Source: a virus. Taken from it: a DNA stretch of 25,979 nucleotides. The translations under genes were made by a program, and so were the position numbers. The notes beneath the pieces were generated by a model. It did not search any database and had not been told where the DNA came from. It was given only the letters and a program-made list of their open reading frames with translations. The DNA lies in IMG/VR virus record IMGVR_UViG_3300000115_000163, positions 5 through 25,983 of that record. One strand, written 5' to 3'. Numbering within the stretch: the stretch's first letter is position 1; each line of letters opens with the position of its first letter. Below, piece by piece: positions 1-7,303 of the stretch.

Positions 1-24
1 ACACTTAAATATAACAAATAACTT

Positions 25-35
25 AATATTTATCA
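25..35 (+). promoter_or_regulatory. ATATTTAT-type intergenic motif before the neck gene
   Basis: The sequence AATATTTATCAATAA lies directly before the ATG at 39. The same 15 bases occur before the sheath gene at 2321-2335. Related cores (ATATTTAT or TATTTATA) sit before several other virion genes. Here the core ends only a few bases before the ATG, so as a -10 box it would place the transcript start inside the gene. Its role at this copy is therefore unclear. A block AAATATAAC also occurs upstream of both this gene and the sheath gene. Confidence 0.3.
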
Positions 36-38
36 ATA

Positions 39-554
39 ATGAGTAATAGAAAGGTTCCAATTACAAGATTAGAAAAGTTTTTCGGGTCGGAAGACTTTGA
101 GTTAGATATCGCAATGGGTCGAGAATGGCTTGAGGGTGATATGAATTTTAGGTTAGTTTTATATAGAATCGACCAACAAAAAACAGTAACTGATGATGTT
201 TACGGTGAAACCGTAGAAGACGGAGTAAAGTTCCATCCTCCCGTTGAATTTAGGGGGTACGTCCAAATAGAACAACCTGAAAATCAAAATTACGGTAATA
301 GTAACATGACACAAATGGAGCCGGGTAACTTAAAGGTTGGCGTATATCAAACGACTTTAGATGAGTTAGAAATAGATATTAATTATGGTGATTATATAGG
401 TTACTATGAGACTGAATCTCGTGTTAGATACTACTCGGTATCTAATGACGGAAGAGTCACGAGTGATAATAAACATACTTATGGTGGTTACAAACCTTAT
501 TATAGGTCAATTACTGCATCACCTGTTAGTGAAAATGAATTTAGAGGATTATGA
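39..554 (+). CDS. Putative neck / head-closure protein (T4 gp14-like candidate), 171 aa
   Basis: Small soluble protein with no signal peptide or membrane segment. It is probably part of the head-tail joint. The middle (about residues 50-135) has features I associate with head-closure proteins: a VYGE segment, a FRGYVQIEQ strand, then a glycine/aspartate-rich stretch (INYGDYIGYY) followed by a strand ending YYSVSNDG. Position supports this: two genes later comes a gp15-like tail terminator and then the sheath, and T4 has the order 13-14-15-(16-17)-18. The gene overlaps the next one by four bases (ATGA), so they are probably translationally coupled. The ATG at 39 is the first start in frame and has no Shine-Dalgarno sequence. 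The gene is certain, but the gp14 assignment rests mostly on context. It could instead be another connector or tail-completion protein. Confidence 0.55.
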   Translation: MSNRKVPITRLEKFFGSEDFELDIAMGREWLEGDMNFRLVLYRIDQQKTVTDDVYGETVEDGVKFHPPVEFRGYVQIEQPENQNYGNSNMTQMEPGNLKVGVYQTTLDELEIDINYGDYIGYYETESRVRYYSVSNDGRVTSDNKHTYGGYKPYYRSITASPVSENEFRGL

Positions 555-1024
555 ATAGATATCTATTAAAAGAAATTAATAAAATGAAGACTCATATGGG
601 TTTAATTATTGAACAGGAGGAAGAATTAACTCCTGAGGATTTAACTGGTTTGAGGGTTATGGTATATTATAACTTACATAAACATACATTTTCAGTGACT
701 TATGGGGGTAGGGTAATTTTGTATGCCGACTACGTTAAATTAAGAAATGTAGAGTTTAGGGTAAGAAAGGGGGGAAAAGACAAAGTAAGACAAGAAATGA
801 GAAAGAACGTACACGCATTTGTTATTGGTGATTTAGTTGACTATTGTCAGTTCCCTTGTGAAGAAATGCCCGCAGAAACTAATGATAACGTAATCACATA
901 TAACCCATACAAATACGATTCATTTGTTAAAAAAGATAGCGAAGAACCAATTTATAACGCAAATGAGATTGATATGATTAATACTCGAAATAAAATCTTC
1001 CATATAAATGAAATAGTAATCTAA
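551..1024 (+). CDS. Unknown protein in the neck-tail operon, 157 aa
   Basis: I do not recognise a named family. The N-terminus is a short amphipathic helix (LLKEINKMKTHMGLIIEQEEE). It closely resembles, in spacing and residues, the N-terminus of the protein at 22303-22923, which also has LKEI followed by EQEE. A globular part follows, with a beta-rich stretch around residues 34-70 (VMVYYNLHKHTFSVTYGGR, then VILYADYVKLRNVEF) and a basic segment (VRKGGKDKVRQEMRKNVHA). The C-terminal third is polar. The ATGA overlap with the gene before and the TAATG overlap with the gene after place it firmly in one transcript with neck and tail-terminator genes. The Ile-Ile-Glu at residues 19-21 resembles a T4 prohead-protease site, which would fit a protein delivered into the head. 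That is inference. Confidence 0.6.
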   Translation: MNRYLLKEINKMKTHMGLIIEQEEELTPEDLTGLRVMVYYNLHKHTFSVTYGGRVILYADYVKLRNVEFRVRKGGKDKVRQEMRKNVHAFVIGDLVDYCQFPCEEMPAETNDNVITYNPYKYDSFVKKDSEEPIYNANEIDMINTRNKIFHINEIVI

Positions 1025-2073
1025 TGTCATTTCCTAAAAAAATAAAAAAACATCTACCTTTAACTCCTGATAAAATTTTATTAGAGAGGAGGGAGCAACT
1101 ACTGGAATATATTCAAAAAGATGGTACATATTTACCTAAGAGTGTTTTACATGCTGACTTAGATAGGGGTATGTTAGATTTTGTTAAGAACGATTTAGAG
1201 ATGACTGCAGAGGGTAAAAAAGTTAACCCTGTTGATATTATTATTACAACTCAAAACTGGTCTCAGTTTGCTGAGACTTGGGATTTTCAGAACTTAGATA
1301 AAAACATCAAACCACCATTTATTGCGACTGTAAGAAATCCAGACGTTAAGTACGGTACCAACCCTTCACTACAGTACACCATACCAAACAGAAAACAATT
1401 TTACTACGCTAAGGTTCCAACGTGGGACGGTCAAAGAAAAGGAATGGATATTTATAAAATCCCTCAACCCGTACCTGTAGATATTACGTATAATATAAAA
1501 ATATTTTGTACTAAAATGCGACACTTGAATGAGTTTAACAAATTAGTTTTACAGAAATTTTCTTCAAGACAAGCTTATACATTTGTTAAGGGTCATTACG
1601 TTCCTATAATTTTAAATGGTATATCTGATGAGTCAGTATTGGATATTGAAAAAAGGAAGTACTACGTTCAAAACTATGAGTTCTTAATGATGGGTTTTTT
1701 AATTGACGAGGAAGAGTTCCAAGTTTCTCCGGCAATTAGTAGGGCATTAACATTATATGAAGTGGAGACGGGGACACAATCAAGAAGGGCTAGAAAAAAC
1801 CCACCTAATCCTCAGAACTTCGACATAGATATTTTATTTATGTCGGGAATTAATAGTTTATCTGAAAAATATCCATATACCATAGACCTAACTTTTTTGT
1901 CGACAGATAACGTCGATGAGTTTTCAGTATATATTAACGACAATTATATGGGAGATGATTTAAGTAATATACAGGTTAACACCAATGACATCATTAAGTT
2001 CGATGTCGTTAAAATAGATGACAGTAAGGATTCCACTATTAAGACAAAAGCACACATACCCTATAGTAATTAA
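1024..2073 (+). CDS. 15: Tail terminator / sheath stabiliser, T4 gp15-like, 349 aa
   Basis: Gp15 forms the ring that caps the end of the contractile tail and holds the last sheath and tube rings for joining to the head. The resemblance is in about residues 148-235. A PQPVPVDITYNIKIFCTKM segment is followed by a helix (EFNKLVLQKFSSRQAY) and strands ending in a YEFLMMGFLIDEEEFQVSP segment. This matches the T4 gp15 pattern of PSPIKMIYELSIFTRYE followed by helix, strands and a WSLTFEVNGWMYPP-like end. The protein is longer than T4 gp15 (272 aa), with an extra C-terminal beta-like region after residue 265. It begins one base into the stop of the previous gene (TAATG). Its stop codon is immediately next to the stop of the convergent minus-strand gene. 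The family call is from memory of the fold pattern, not a search. Confidence 0.68.
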   Translation: MSFPKKIKKHLPLTPDKILLERREQLLEYIQKDGTYLPKSVLHADLDRGMLDFVKNDLEMTAEGKKVNPVDIIITTQNWSQFAETWDFQNLDKNIKPPFIATVRNPDVKYGTNPSLQYTIPNRKQFYYAKVPTWDGQRKGMDIYKIPQPVPVDITYNIKIFCTKMRHLNEFNKLVLQKFSSRQAYTFVKGHYVPIILNGISDESVLDIEKRKYYVQNYEFLMMGFLIDEEEFQVSPAISRALTLYEVETGTQSRRARKNPPNPQNFDIDILFMSGINSLSEKYPYTIDLTFLSTDNVDEFSVYINDNYMGDDLSNIQVNTNDIIKFDVVKIDDSKDSTIKTKAHIPYSN

Positions 2074-2223
2074 TTATTCACCATAGATGTCGATTTCTTC
2101 TTTACAGTTTTCTTCAATAAGTTTTTCAATAAACTTAAACATTTTTAATCCGTTTTTTTGACAGTGTTTTTTCAACATATCATGTGATTCTTCAGATATT
2201 TTTAAATTCTTTATTTTTATCAT
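2074..2223 (-). CDS. Small ribbon-helix-helix (Arc/MetJ-type) DNA-binding protein, 49 aa
   Basis: A clean minus-strand frame runs from the ATG complement at 2221-2223 to TAA at 2074-2076. The product begins MIKIKNLKISEESHDML, continues KKHCQKNGLKMFKFIEKLI, and ends in an acidic tail. This is the classic ribbon-helix-helix layout: a short basic/hydrophobic strand (KIKNLKIS), helix A (EESHDMLKKHCQKNG), a turn, then helix B (KMFKFIEKLIEENCK). Such proteins bind DNA as dimers through the paired strands, usually as repressors. It is the only minus-strand gene supported here. It is tail-to-tail with the gp15-like gene, with no bases between the stop codons, and diverges from the sheath gene across a 138-base gap. 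No good promoter was seen for it, apart from a weak ATATTTAT core on the minus strand at about 2279-2286. The target is unknown. Confidence 0.62.
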   Translation of the reverse strand: MIKIKNLKISEESHDMLKKHCQKNGLKMFKFIEKLIEENCKEEIDIYGE

Positions 2224-2272
2224 TTAAGAAAGGTTTTTAAAAAGGTAGAAAAAAGTAAGAAATTTTTCATAC

Positions 2273-2302
2273 TTGTAAATAAATATAACGCCATAACATT
2301 TG
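2273..2302 (+). promoter_or_regulatory. Possible Bacteroidota-type promoter before the sheath gene
   Basis: TTG at 2273-2275 is followed after 19 bases by AACATTTG at 2295-2302. The Bacteroidota primary-sigma consensus is TTTG/TTG about 19-21 bases before TAnnTTTG, so this fits with one mismatch (A for the first T). The same 19-base spacer is found in the better match before gene 32. The leader to the sheath ATG would be about 50 bases. A second candidate signal, the ATATTTAT motif, lies just downstream, so which one drives the sheath gene is open. Confidence 0.33.
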
Positions 2303-2320
2303 TCGTTTGGTTTTTTCTAT

Positions 2321-2335
2321 AATATTTATCAATAA
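2321..2335 (+). promoter_or_regulatory. ATATTTAT-type motif before the sheath gene
   Basis: AATATTTATCAATAA here is identical over 15 bases to the motif before the neck gene at 25-39. It lies 26 bases before the sheath ATG, which is a reasonable distance for a promoter -10 element with a short leader. The rest of the 2224-2361 gap holds only A/T-rich leader and the candidate promoter at 2273-2302. I see no further gene in it. Confidence 0.38.
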
Positions 2336-2361
2336 AATAAATAAAAAGAAAAATAATTAAT

Positions 2362-5300
2362 ATGGCAGCAGAAAAAGTATTCGTATCTCCAGGTGTATAT
2401 ACATCAGAAAGAGATTTAAGTTTTGTGGCTCAAAGTGTCGGTGTAACGACTTTAGGTGTCGTCGGTGAAACCTTATCAGGTCCGGCGTTCGAACCTATCT
2501 TCATAACAAACTTTGATGAGTTTACCGCATTTTTTGGGGGGACAGAACCAACTAAATTTGTAAACACACAGATTCCAAAATATGAGGCGGCGTATATTGC
2601 CAAAGCCTACTTACAACAATCCAATCAACTTTTTGTGACTCGTGTCTTAGGTTTATCAGGATACGATGCTGGACCATCATGGTCAATATCAACGGTGGGT
2701 AACGTAAATAAATCATTAATTACTCCTAAAGATTCTGACGGAATTGCTTATACAATAAGTTTTAGTGGTGTATCAGGTAATAGTAGTTCAACTGAAATTA
2801 CTGATTTTAGTAACTTACCTTCATCTATAAAAAGTGTGTTCGGATTACCTTATACAACATTTTCAGGTAATATATCAACATTACAGGACAACTTTGAATC
2901 TGCGGTTTATCAAAGCATTGTTAACCCCGTCAGTTCAGGAGCCACATCATTTATGTTTGGTACTGTTAGTGGCGAAACTTATGACGCAATAACTGGAGCT
3001 TCGGGAACATGGACAGGTACAACTAACGTATTGGGTGTGGATGGTCTTACCATTGATACCGCAGATTTTGAAGCGTCTGAAAATGATTCATGGTATTACG
3101 CTTTATTCCCATATAATAGTGGTACAGGTGAATACAGTGGTGTTGGTTTTGGATTGTCTATCACAGGATTAACAAATACTGTAGGTAACAATTATACAGG
3201 TGTGGGTGTTGTATATACTACCACATATACAGGAACACCAATCACTGATTACCATAATATGGTTGTTAGTACACTAAGGTCAAGAGGGATATCAACAACT
3301 AGTAATTCTAATAATCCCGATTACGAAGTTTCAGGATTAACCAATGTAACAATTAACTCTACAGGAGTATATTCAGGAATAACTAATAATCCATTCTCTA
3401 ATTTCCAAATTTCAGGTATAACAAACGACTCAGAGATATTTACGTTCAACACATCACTTTCTTTAAGTGACCCTAACTTTATAAGTAAAGTGTTAGGTCA
3501 AAGTAATTTTTCTAAACCAAGTAATGAAATTCCATTATTTGTCGAGGAAATTTATTATAACTTATTAAATACAGGATACAAAGAAGGTAAGATTAGAGGA
3601 TTAAATACTACTTTATTAGGATTACAAAGTGCGAGAGAAGATGTTGATAATACAGGTATCGGATGGTACTTAGATAGGTATCAAACCCCCTCTACACCAT
3701 ATTTAGTTTCAGAATTAAGAGGTAATGAAGTTTCCGACTTATTTAAAGTTATTTCAATCTCAGACGGTAACTCGGCGAACAGAGAGATTAAAGTCTCTAT
3801 AATGAATATATCATTTAATAACCTAACCTTTGACGTTGTCGTTAGAAGTTTTTATGATACCGATTCTAACCCAATCGTATTAGAAAAATTCACAAACTGT
3901 ACCATGGATATAAATCTTAATAGTTATGTGGCTAAAAAAATCGGTACAGCTAATGGAGATTTTGAGTTAAAGTCAAGATATATTATGTTAGAAGTAAATG
4001 AAGAGGCTCCGTCCGATTCATTACCTTGTGGTTTTAAAGGTTACCAAACTCGACAGTACAGTAGTTATAAATCACCACACCTACTTTATAAGACTAAGTA
4101 TGATACTCCAGGTGAGGTGTTATTTAACCCTCCTTTTGGGTCTTCTAATGGAGATAACTTAACAAGAAGTGCGGGTGATAACCCAAGAAGAGTTTTCTTA
4201 GGTGTATCGAATACTGTCGGTATTGATGTCGACTTTACCTCTTATAAGGGTAAACAAAATCCGACTAACTTATCTACCGCTACTGAGTCATCTCCGTGGG
4301 CGGAATTAACAAAAGGATATCATATGGACTCAGGAGCGACTGTAGTTCTAATCCCATCTCAGTATGTAACTTCGGGTGAAACTGCGTTTGAGGTTGGTGA
4401 CGCATCATTCGATAGTGAACCTAACGAAGATAGTCCATATTACAGATTAAATTCTCGTAAATTTACATTAGTTCCTACTGGAGGATTTGATGGATGGGAT
4501 ATCTATCGAGAGTCTCGTACTAATGGAGATACATTTATATTAGGTAATAATGGATATCTACGTGGAGCGGCACCATCAGTCAGATTCCCAAGTGCAACAG
4601 GATGGGGGGCGTTTAAAACAATTGTTGGTCCAGATAAACAAGATTGGGGTAATACTGACTATTATGCTTACTTATGGGGTCAGTGGACTTTTGTTAACCC
4701 TGAAGCTGTAAATATTAATGTGTTTACTACTTCAGGTATAGATTATGTTAATAACTCAAACTTAGTAGAGGAGGCGATTGATATGATTGAAACGGATAGA
4801 GCGGACTCAATTTATATCTGTACCACACCTGACTATAACATGTTTGTTAATACTACGTCTAATTTTACAACTGACTTTATTTACCCACAAGAAGCGACCG
4901 AAAACTTAGAAGATACTGGAATTGACTCTAACTATACTGCAACTTATTACCCATGGATTCTTACAAGAGATACTGTTAATAACACACAGATTTACTTACC
5001 ACCTACCGCTGAAGTTGTTAGAAACTTAGCGTTAACAGATAATATATCATTCCCATGGTTCGCATCCGCGGGTTATACAAGAGGTTTAGTAAATGGTATT
5101 AAAGCTCGTAAGAAGTTAACTCAAGATGATAGAGACATTCTATATAAAGGTAGAATCAACCCAATCGCAACTTTCTCAGATGTTGGTACAGTAATATGGG
5201 GTAATAAAACTACTCAAGTTAAACAGTCAGCACTCGACAGAATCAATGTTAGAAGATTGTTATTACAAGCTCGTAAGTTGATTTCAGCAGTAGCGGTAAG

Positions 5301-5547
5301 ACTATTGTTCGAACAGAATGATGACCAAGTAAGACAAGAATTCTTGGACTCAGTAAACCCAATCTTAGATTCTATCAGAAGAGATAGAGGTTTGATTGAC
5401 TTTAGAGTTGTCGTTCAGAACACTCCTGAAGATTTAGATAATAACACCTTAGTAGGTAAAATATATCTAAAACCAACAAGAGCGTTAGAATTCATCGATA
5501 TAGAATTCTTAATTACTCCGACAGGTGCATCATTTGAGGATATCTGA
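2362..5547 (+). CDS. 18: Tail sheath protein, T4 gp18-like, enlarged, 1061 aa
   Basis: This is the contractile sheath subunit that stacks around the tail tube and drives tube ejection. The N-terminus (VFVSPGVYTSERDLSFVAQS, then GVVGETLSGPAFEPIFITNF and DEFTAFFGG) is the typical sheath start. The C-terminal 110 residues (ARKLISAVAVRLLFEQNDD through VNPILDSIRRDRGLIDFRV to LKPTRALEFIDIEFLI) are the conserved sheath core that forms the inner layer. T4 gp18 is 659 aa, so this one is about 400 residues longer. Most of the extra length is a Ser/Thr/Gly/Asn-rich region at about residues 115-370, probably an exposed domain. It contains four short [LI]TN-type repeats preceded by [ST]G (near 267, 323, 336 and 349). 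The start ATG has an A-rich leader without Shine-Dalgarno. A strong hairpin terminator follows nine bases after the stop. Confidence 0.93.
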   Translation: MAAEKVFVSPGVYTSERDLSFVAQSVGVTTLGVVGETLSGPAFEPIFITNFDEFTAFFGGTEPTKFVNTQIPKYEAAYIAKAYLQQSNQLFVTRVLGLSGYDAGPSWSISTVGNVNKSLITPKDSDGIAYTISFSGVSGNSSSTEITDFSNLPSSIKSVFGLPYTTFSGNISTLQDNFESAVYQSIVNPVSSGATSFMFGTVSGETYDAITGASGTWTGTTNVLGVDGLTIDTADFEASENDSWYYALFPYNSGTGEYSGVGFGLSITGLTNTVGNNYTGVGVVYTTTYTGTPITDYHNMVVSTLRSRGISTTSNSNNPDYEVSGLTNVTINSTGVYSGITNNPFSNFQISGITNDSEIFTFNTSLSLSDPNFISKVLGQSNFSKPSNEIPLFVEEIYYNLLNTGYKEGKIRGLNTTLLGLQSAREDVDNTGIGWYLDRYQTPSTPYLVSELRGNEVSDLFKVISISDGNSANREIKVSIMNISFNNLTFDVVVRSFYDTDSNPIVLEKFTNCTMDINLNSYVAKKIGTANGDFELKSRYIMLEVNEEAPSDSLPCGFKGYQTRQYSSYKSPHLLYKTKYDTPGEVLFNPPFGSSNGDNLTRSAGDNPRRVFLGVSNTVGIDVDFTSYKGKQNPTNLSTATESSPWAELTKGYHMDSGATVVLIPSQYVTSGETAFEVGDASFDSEPNEDSPYYRLNSRKFTLVPTGGFDGWDIYRESRTNGDTFILGNNGYLRGAAPSVRFPSATGWGAFKTIVGPDKQDWGNTDYYAYLWGQWTFVNPEAVNINVFTTSGIDYVNNSNLVEEAIDMIETDRADSIYICTTPDYNMFVNTTSNFTTDFIYPQEATENLEDTGIDSNYTATYYPWILTRDTVNNTQIYLPPTAEVVRNLALTDNISFPWFASAGYTRGLVNGIKARKKLTQDDRDILYKGRINPIATFSDVGTVIWGNKTTQVKQSALDRINVRRLLLQARKLISAVAVRLLFEQNDDQVRQEFLDSVNPILDSIRRDRGLIDFRVVVQNTPEDLDNNTLVGKIYLKPTRALEFIDIEFLITPTGASFEDI

Positions 5548-5555
5548 TATTTATT

Positions 5556-5587
5556 AAATGGGGGGTACAAAAGTATCCCCCATTTTT
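5556..5587 (+). terminator. Intrinsic terminator after the sheath gene
   Basis: A 13-base-pair stem (AAATGGGGGGTAC with GTATCCCCCATTT, one G-T wobble) closes an AAAA loop and is followed by a T-run at 5583-5587. It is G/C-rich in an otherwise A/T-rich gap and starts nine bases after the sheath stop codon. It should strongly end sheath transcription and lets a very abundant protein be made from its own unit. Confidence 0.88.
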
Positions 5588-5596
5588 AGCCATATA

Positions 5597-5610
5597 ATTA
5601 AACGTTTAAT
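5597..5610. promoter_or_regulatory. Perfect 14-base palindrome, possible operator
   Basis: ATTAAACGTTTAAT is a perfect palindrome between the sheath terminator and the ATG at 5622. It could be a binding site for a dimeric regulator. It is A/T-rich, and chance is not excluded. Confidence 0.25.
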
Positions 5611-5621
5611 AAAATAAAAAA

Positions 5622-5759
5622 ATGGAATTTAAAAAAAAATTACTAAGAGAGTCATTACAAATTAATGGTAATGGAGTTAAGACCTATTCTGAAAAACCTC
5701 AAAATATTGTTTTGACGGAATCACAATTAGAGAGATTAATTGAAAATCTAAATAATTAA
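5622..5759 (+). CDS. Small protein with an LTESQLERLIE motif, 45 aa
   Basis: An open frame runs from ATG 5622 (leader AAATAAAAAA) to TAA 5757-5759. It gives a basic N-terminal helix (MEFKKKLLRESLQ), a polar linker, and a C-terminal helix IVLTESQLERLIENLNN. I recall short peptides of the form LTES-x-L-x-x-LI recurring at the ends of many small proteins of Bacteroidota phages and related metagenomic phages. I cannot name a function. It lies five bases before the HAD-family gene and is probably co-transcribed with it. Too short for a confident family call, but the leader, spacing and motif favour a real gene. Confidence 0.5.
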   Translation: MEFKKKLLRESLQINGNGVKTYSEKPQNIVLTESQLERLIENLNN

Positions 5760-5764
5760 AATAC

Positions 5765-6616
5765 ATGAGTCTAAGAAGTATTATACATCAAAGTCTTAAT
5801 AAATTATTTATAAGTGAAGGTATCGAAGACGGTCAACCTGACTTAAAGTATTATGCTTTTGACTGGGATGATAATATTGTCGTTATGCCGACTCGAATAA
5901 TTTTAAAAACTGATGAAGGTAATGAGATAGGTATGTCTACTGAAGATTTTGCCGAATATCGACAAAAGATTGGTGTGGAGCCTTTTGAATATAATAATGA
6001 GACTGTTGTAGGTTATTCCGAAAATCCCTATCGTAATTTTGGAGTAGATGGTGATAAGAAATTTATAGTGGACTCTTTATTAGCTTCTCCAGGTCCTTCA
6101 TGGAATGATTTTGTGGAATGTATTAACGGAGGTTCTATATTTGCAATTATTACTGCTAGAGGTCACACTCCGTCAGTGTTAAGAGACTCTATTTATAACC
6201 TTATTGTTACAAACCACAATGGAATAGACTCAAGTAAGTTAGTAGAAAACTTAAAAAAATATCGGGATTTATCAGGAGAACTTATGAAAGACGACCAACT
6301 TTTAATAAAAGAATATTTAGATATGAATAAATATTATCCTGTTACTTATGGTGAGGGGTCGGCCTCTAATCCGGAGGAAGGTAAGATAAAAGCGTTAAGA
6401 GAGTTTATTAATTACGTTAAATACCAAAGTAAAAAATTAGGTCAAAAAGTATCATTTACTAATGATGTGAGTAATAACTTTGTACCTCAAATAGGATTTT
6501 CTGATGACGACCCAGGAAATATAGAATCTATAAAAACATTTTTAGATAAAGAATATAAAGATGAAAGCCCAGTAAAAACTTATTTAACTAAAGGAGGAGA
6601 AAAAAAAGAAGTTTAA
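5765..6616 (+). CDS. HAD-superfamily phosphatase-like protein, 283 aa
   Basis: The four HAD motifs are visible in order. Motif I is FDWDDN with nucleophile D33 and acid/base D35. Motif II is IITARGHTP with the Thr near residue 130. Motif III is a lysine in EEGKIKALREF near 207. Motif IV is FSDDDPGN near 245-252, the acidic metal-binding cluster. The family hydrolyses phosphate esters through an aspartyl-phosphate. The substrate cannot be read from the sequence; nucleic-acid 5' or 3' phosphates and nucleotides are the usual phage targets. An extension between motifs I and II (about residues 45-120) is probably the cap. The N-terminal 18 residues form an amphipathic helix ending in Ile-Ser-Glu, which resembles a prohead-protease site. 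Its place between sheath and tube genes is unusual for an enzyme and suggests late expression. It could also be a structural relic, though all catalytic residues appear intact. Confidence 0.8.
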   Translation: MSLRSIIHQSLNKLFISEGIEDGQPDLKYYAFDWDDNIVVMPTRIILKTDEGNEIGMSTEDFAEYRQKIGVEPFEYNNETVVGYSENPYRNFGVDGDKKFIVDSLLASPGPSWNDFVECINGGSIFAIITARGHTPSVLRDSIYNLIVTNHNGIDSSKLVENLKKYRDLSGELMKDDQLLIKEYLDMNKYYPVTYGEGSASNPEEGKIKALREFINYVKYQSKKLGQKVSFTNDVSNNFVPQIGFSDDDPGNIESIKTFLDKEYKDESPVKTYLTKGGEKKEV

Positions 6617-6692
6617 AAATTCTAGTTTCTAATCTCTAGTTAAGGATTTTACAATTAAAAAAGTAAAAGTAAAGAGAAAAAAGTTTAACACT

Positions 6693-6704
6693 GATATTTA
6701 TAAT
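6693..6704 (+). promoter_or_regulatory. TATTTATA-type motif before the tail tube gene
   Basis: GATATTTATAAT followed by AAAATAAA lies about 33 bases before the tube ATG at 6738, a plausible promoter -10 distance. The rest of the 121-base gap (6617-6737) is A-rich with no other gene or hairpin seen. Confidence 0.4.
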
Positions 6705-6737
6705 AAAATAAACAACGAAATTTAAAACCAAAATACA

Positions 6738-7226
6738 ATGGCTGATTTATTAATGAAAATGCCCGTACCGTATGAACCGAAAAGAAAAAATAGATTTGTT
6801 CTAAGTTTTCCTTCATCATTGGGTATTAACTCTTGGTATGTTGAGTCCACATCTAGACCTAACGTCCAAATTAACGCAACTGAGATTCCTTTCTTAAACA
6901 CATCTACTTATGTTGCTGGTAGATTTACTTGGAATACGATAAACGTGACGTTTAGAGACCCCATAGGACCATCGGCAGCACAAGCCTTAATGGAATGGGT
7001 AAGATTAACCTCAGAGTCCGTTACAGGTCGTATGGGATACGCAGCTGGTTATAAGAAAGACCTAGACCTTGAAATGTTAGACCCTACAGGAGTTGCGGTT
7101 GAAAAATGGATTCTACAGGGTACTTTCTTAACTGATGTTAATTTTGATAGTTTGGGATATAGTGATGACGCATTGGCAACAATTACAGCGACATTACGTC
7201 CTGATAGATGTATTTTGGTTTACTAA
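6738..7226 (+). CDS. 19: Tail tube protein, T4 gp19-like, 162 aa
   Basis: This is the subunit of the inner tail tube through which DNA passes; rings of it stack inside the sheath. The length matches T4 gp19 (163 aa). Recognisable parts are PYEPKRKNRFVLSFPS at the start, PNVQINATEIPFLNTSTYVAG, FTWNTINVTFRDPIGP, the helix QALMEWVRLTSE, the loop GRMGYAAGYKKDLDLEMLDP, and the final strand pair ILQGTFLTDVNFDSLGYSDD then ITATLRPDRC. It is followed by its own terminator, as expected for a high-copy protein, and preceded by the AT-rich motif at 6693. Confidence 0.93.
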   Translation: MADLLMKMPVPYEPKRKNRFVLSFPSSLGINSWYVESTSRPNVQINATEIPFLNTSTYVAGRFTWNTINVTFRDPIGPSAAQALMEWVRLTSESVTGRMGYAAGYKKDLDLEMLDPTGVAVEKWILQGTFLTDVNFDSLGYSDDALATITATLRPDRCILVY

Positions 7227-7260
7227 TACTATTGAAAAAAAAATAATAGTTTATATAATT

Positions 7261-7293
7261 AACCATAGGGTTTATTCCCTATGGTTTTTTTTT
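7261..7293 (+). terminator. Intrinsic terminator after the tail tube gene
   Basis: AACCATAGGG and CCCTATGGTT form a perfect 10-base-pair stem with the loop TTTATT, followed by an uninterrupted run of T to 7293. The next gene starts only 11 bases later with no visible promoter between, so some read-through must feed it. Confidence 0.88.
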
Positions 7294-7303
7294 ACACAAA
7301 AAT

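Noticed and set aside
5548-5556. ATATTTAT copy right after the sheath stop as a promoter
   Set aside because: It is immediately followed by a terminator hairpin, so transcripts started there would end at once. It may be chance in A/T-rich DNA.
6617-6650. Short direct repeat TCTAGTT in the gap before the tube gene
   Set aside because: Only two copies of seven bases in A/T-rich sequence; chance is sufficient.
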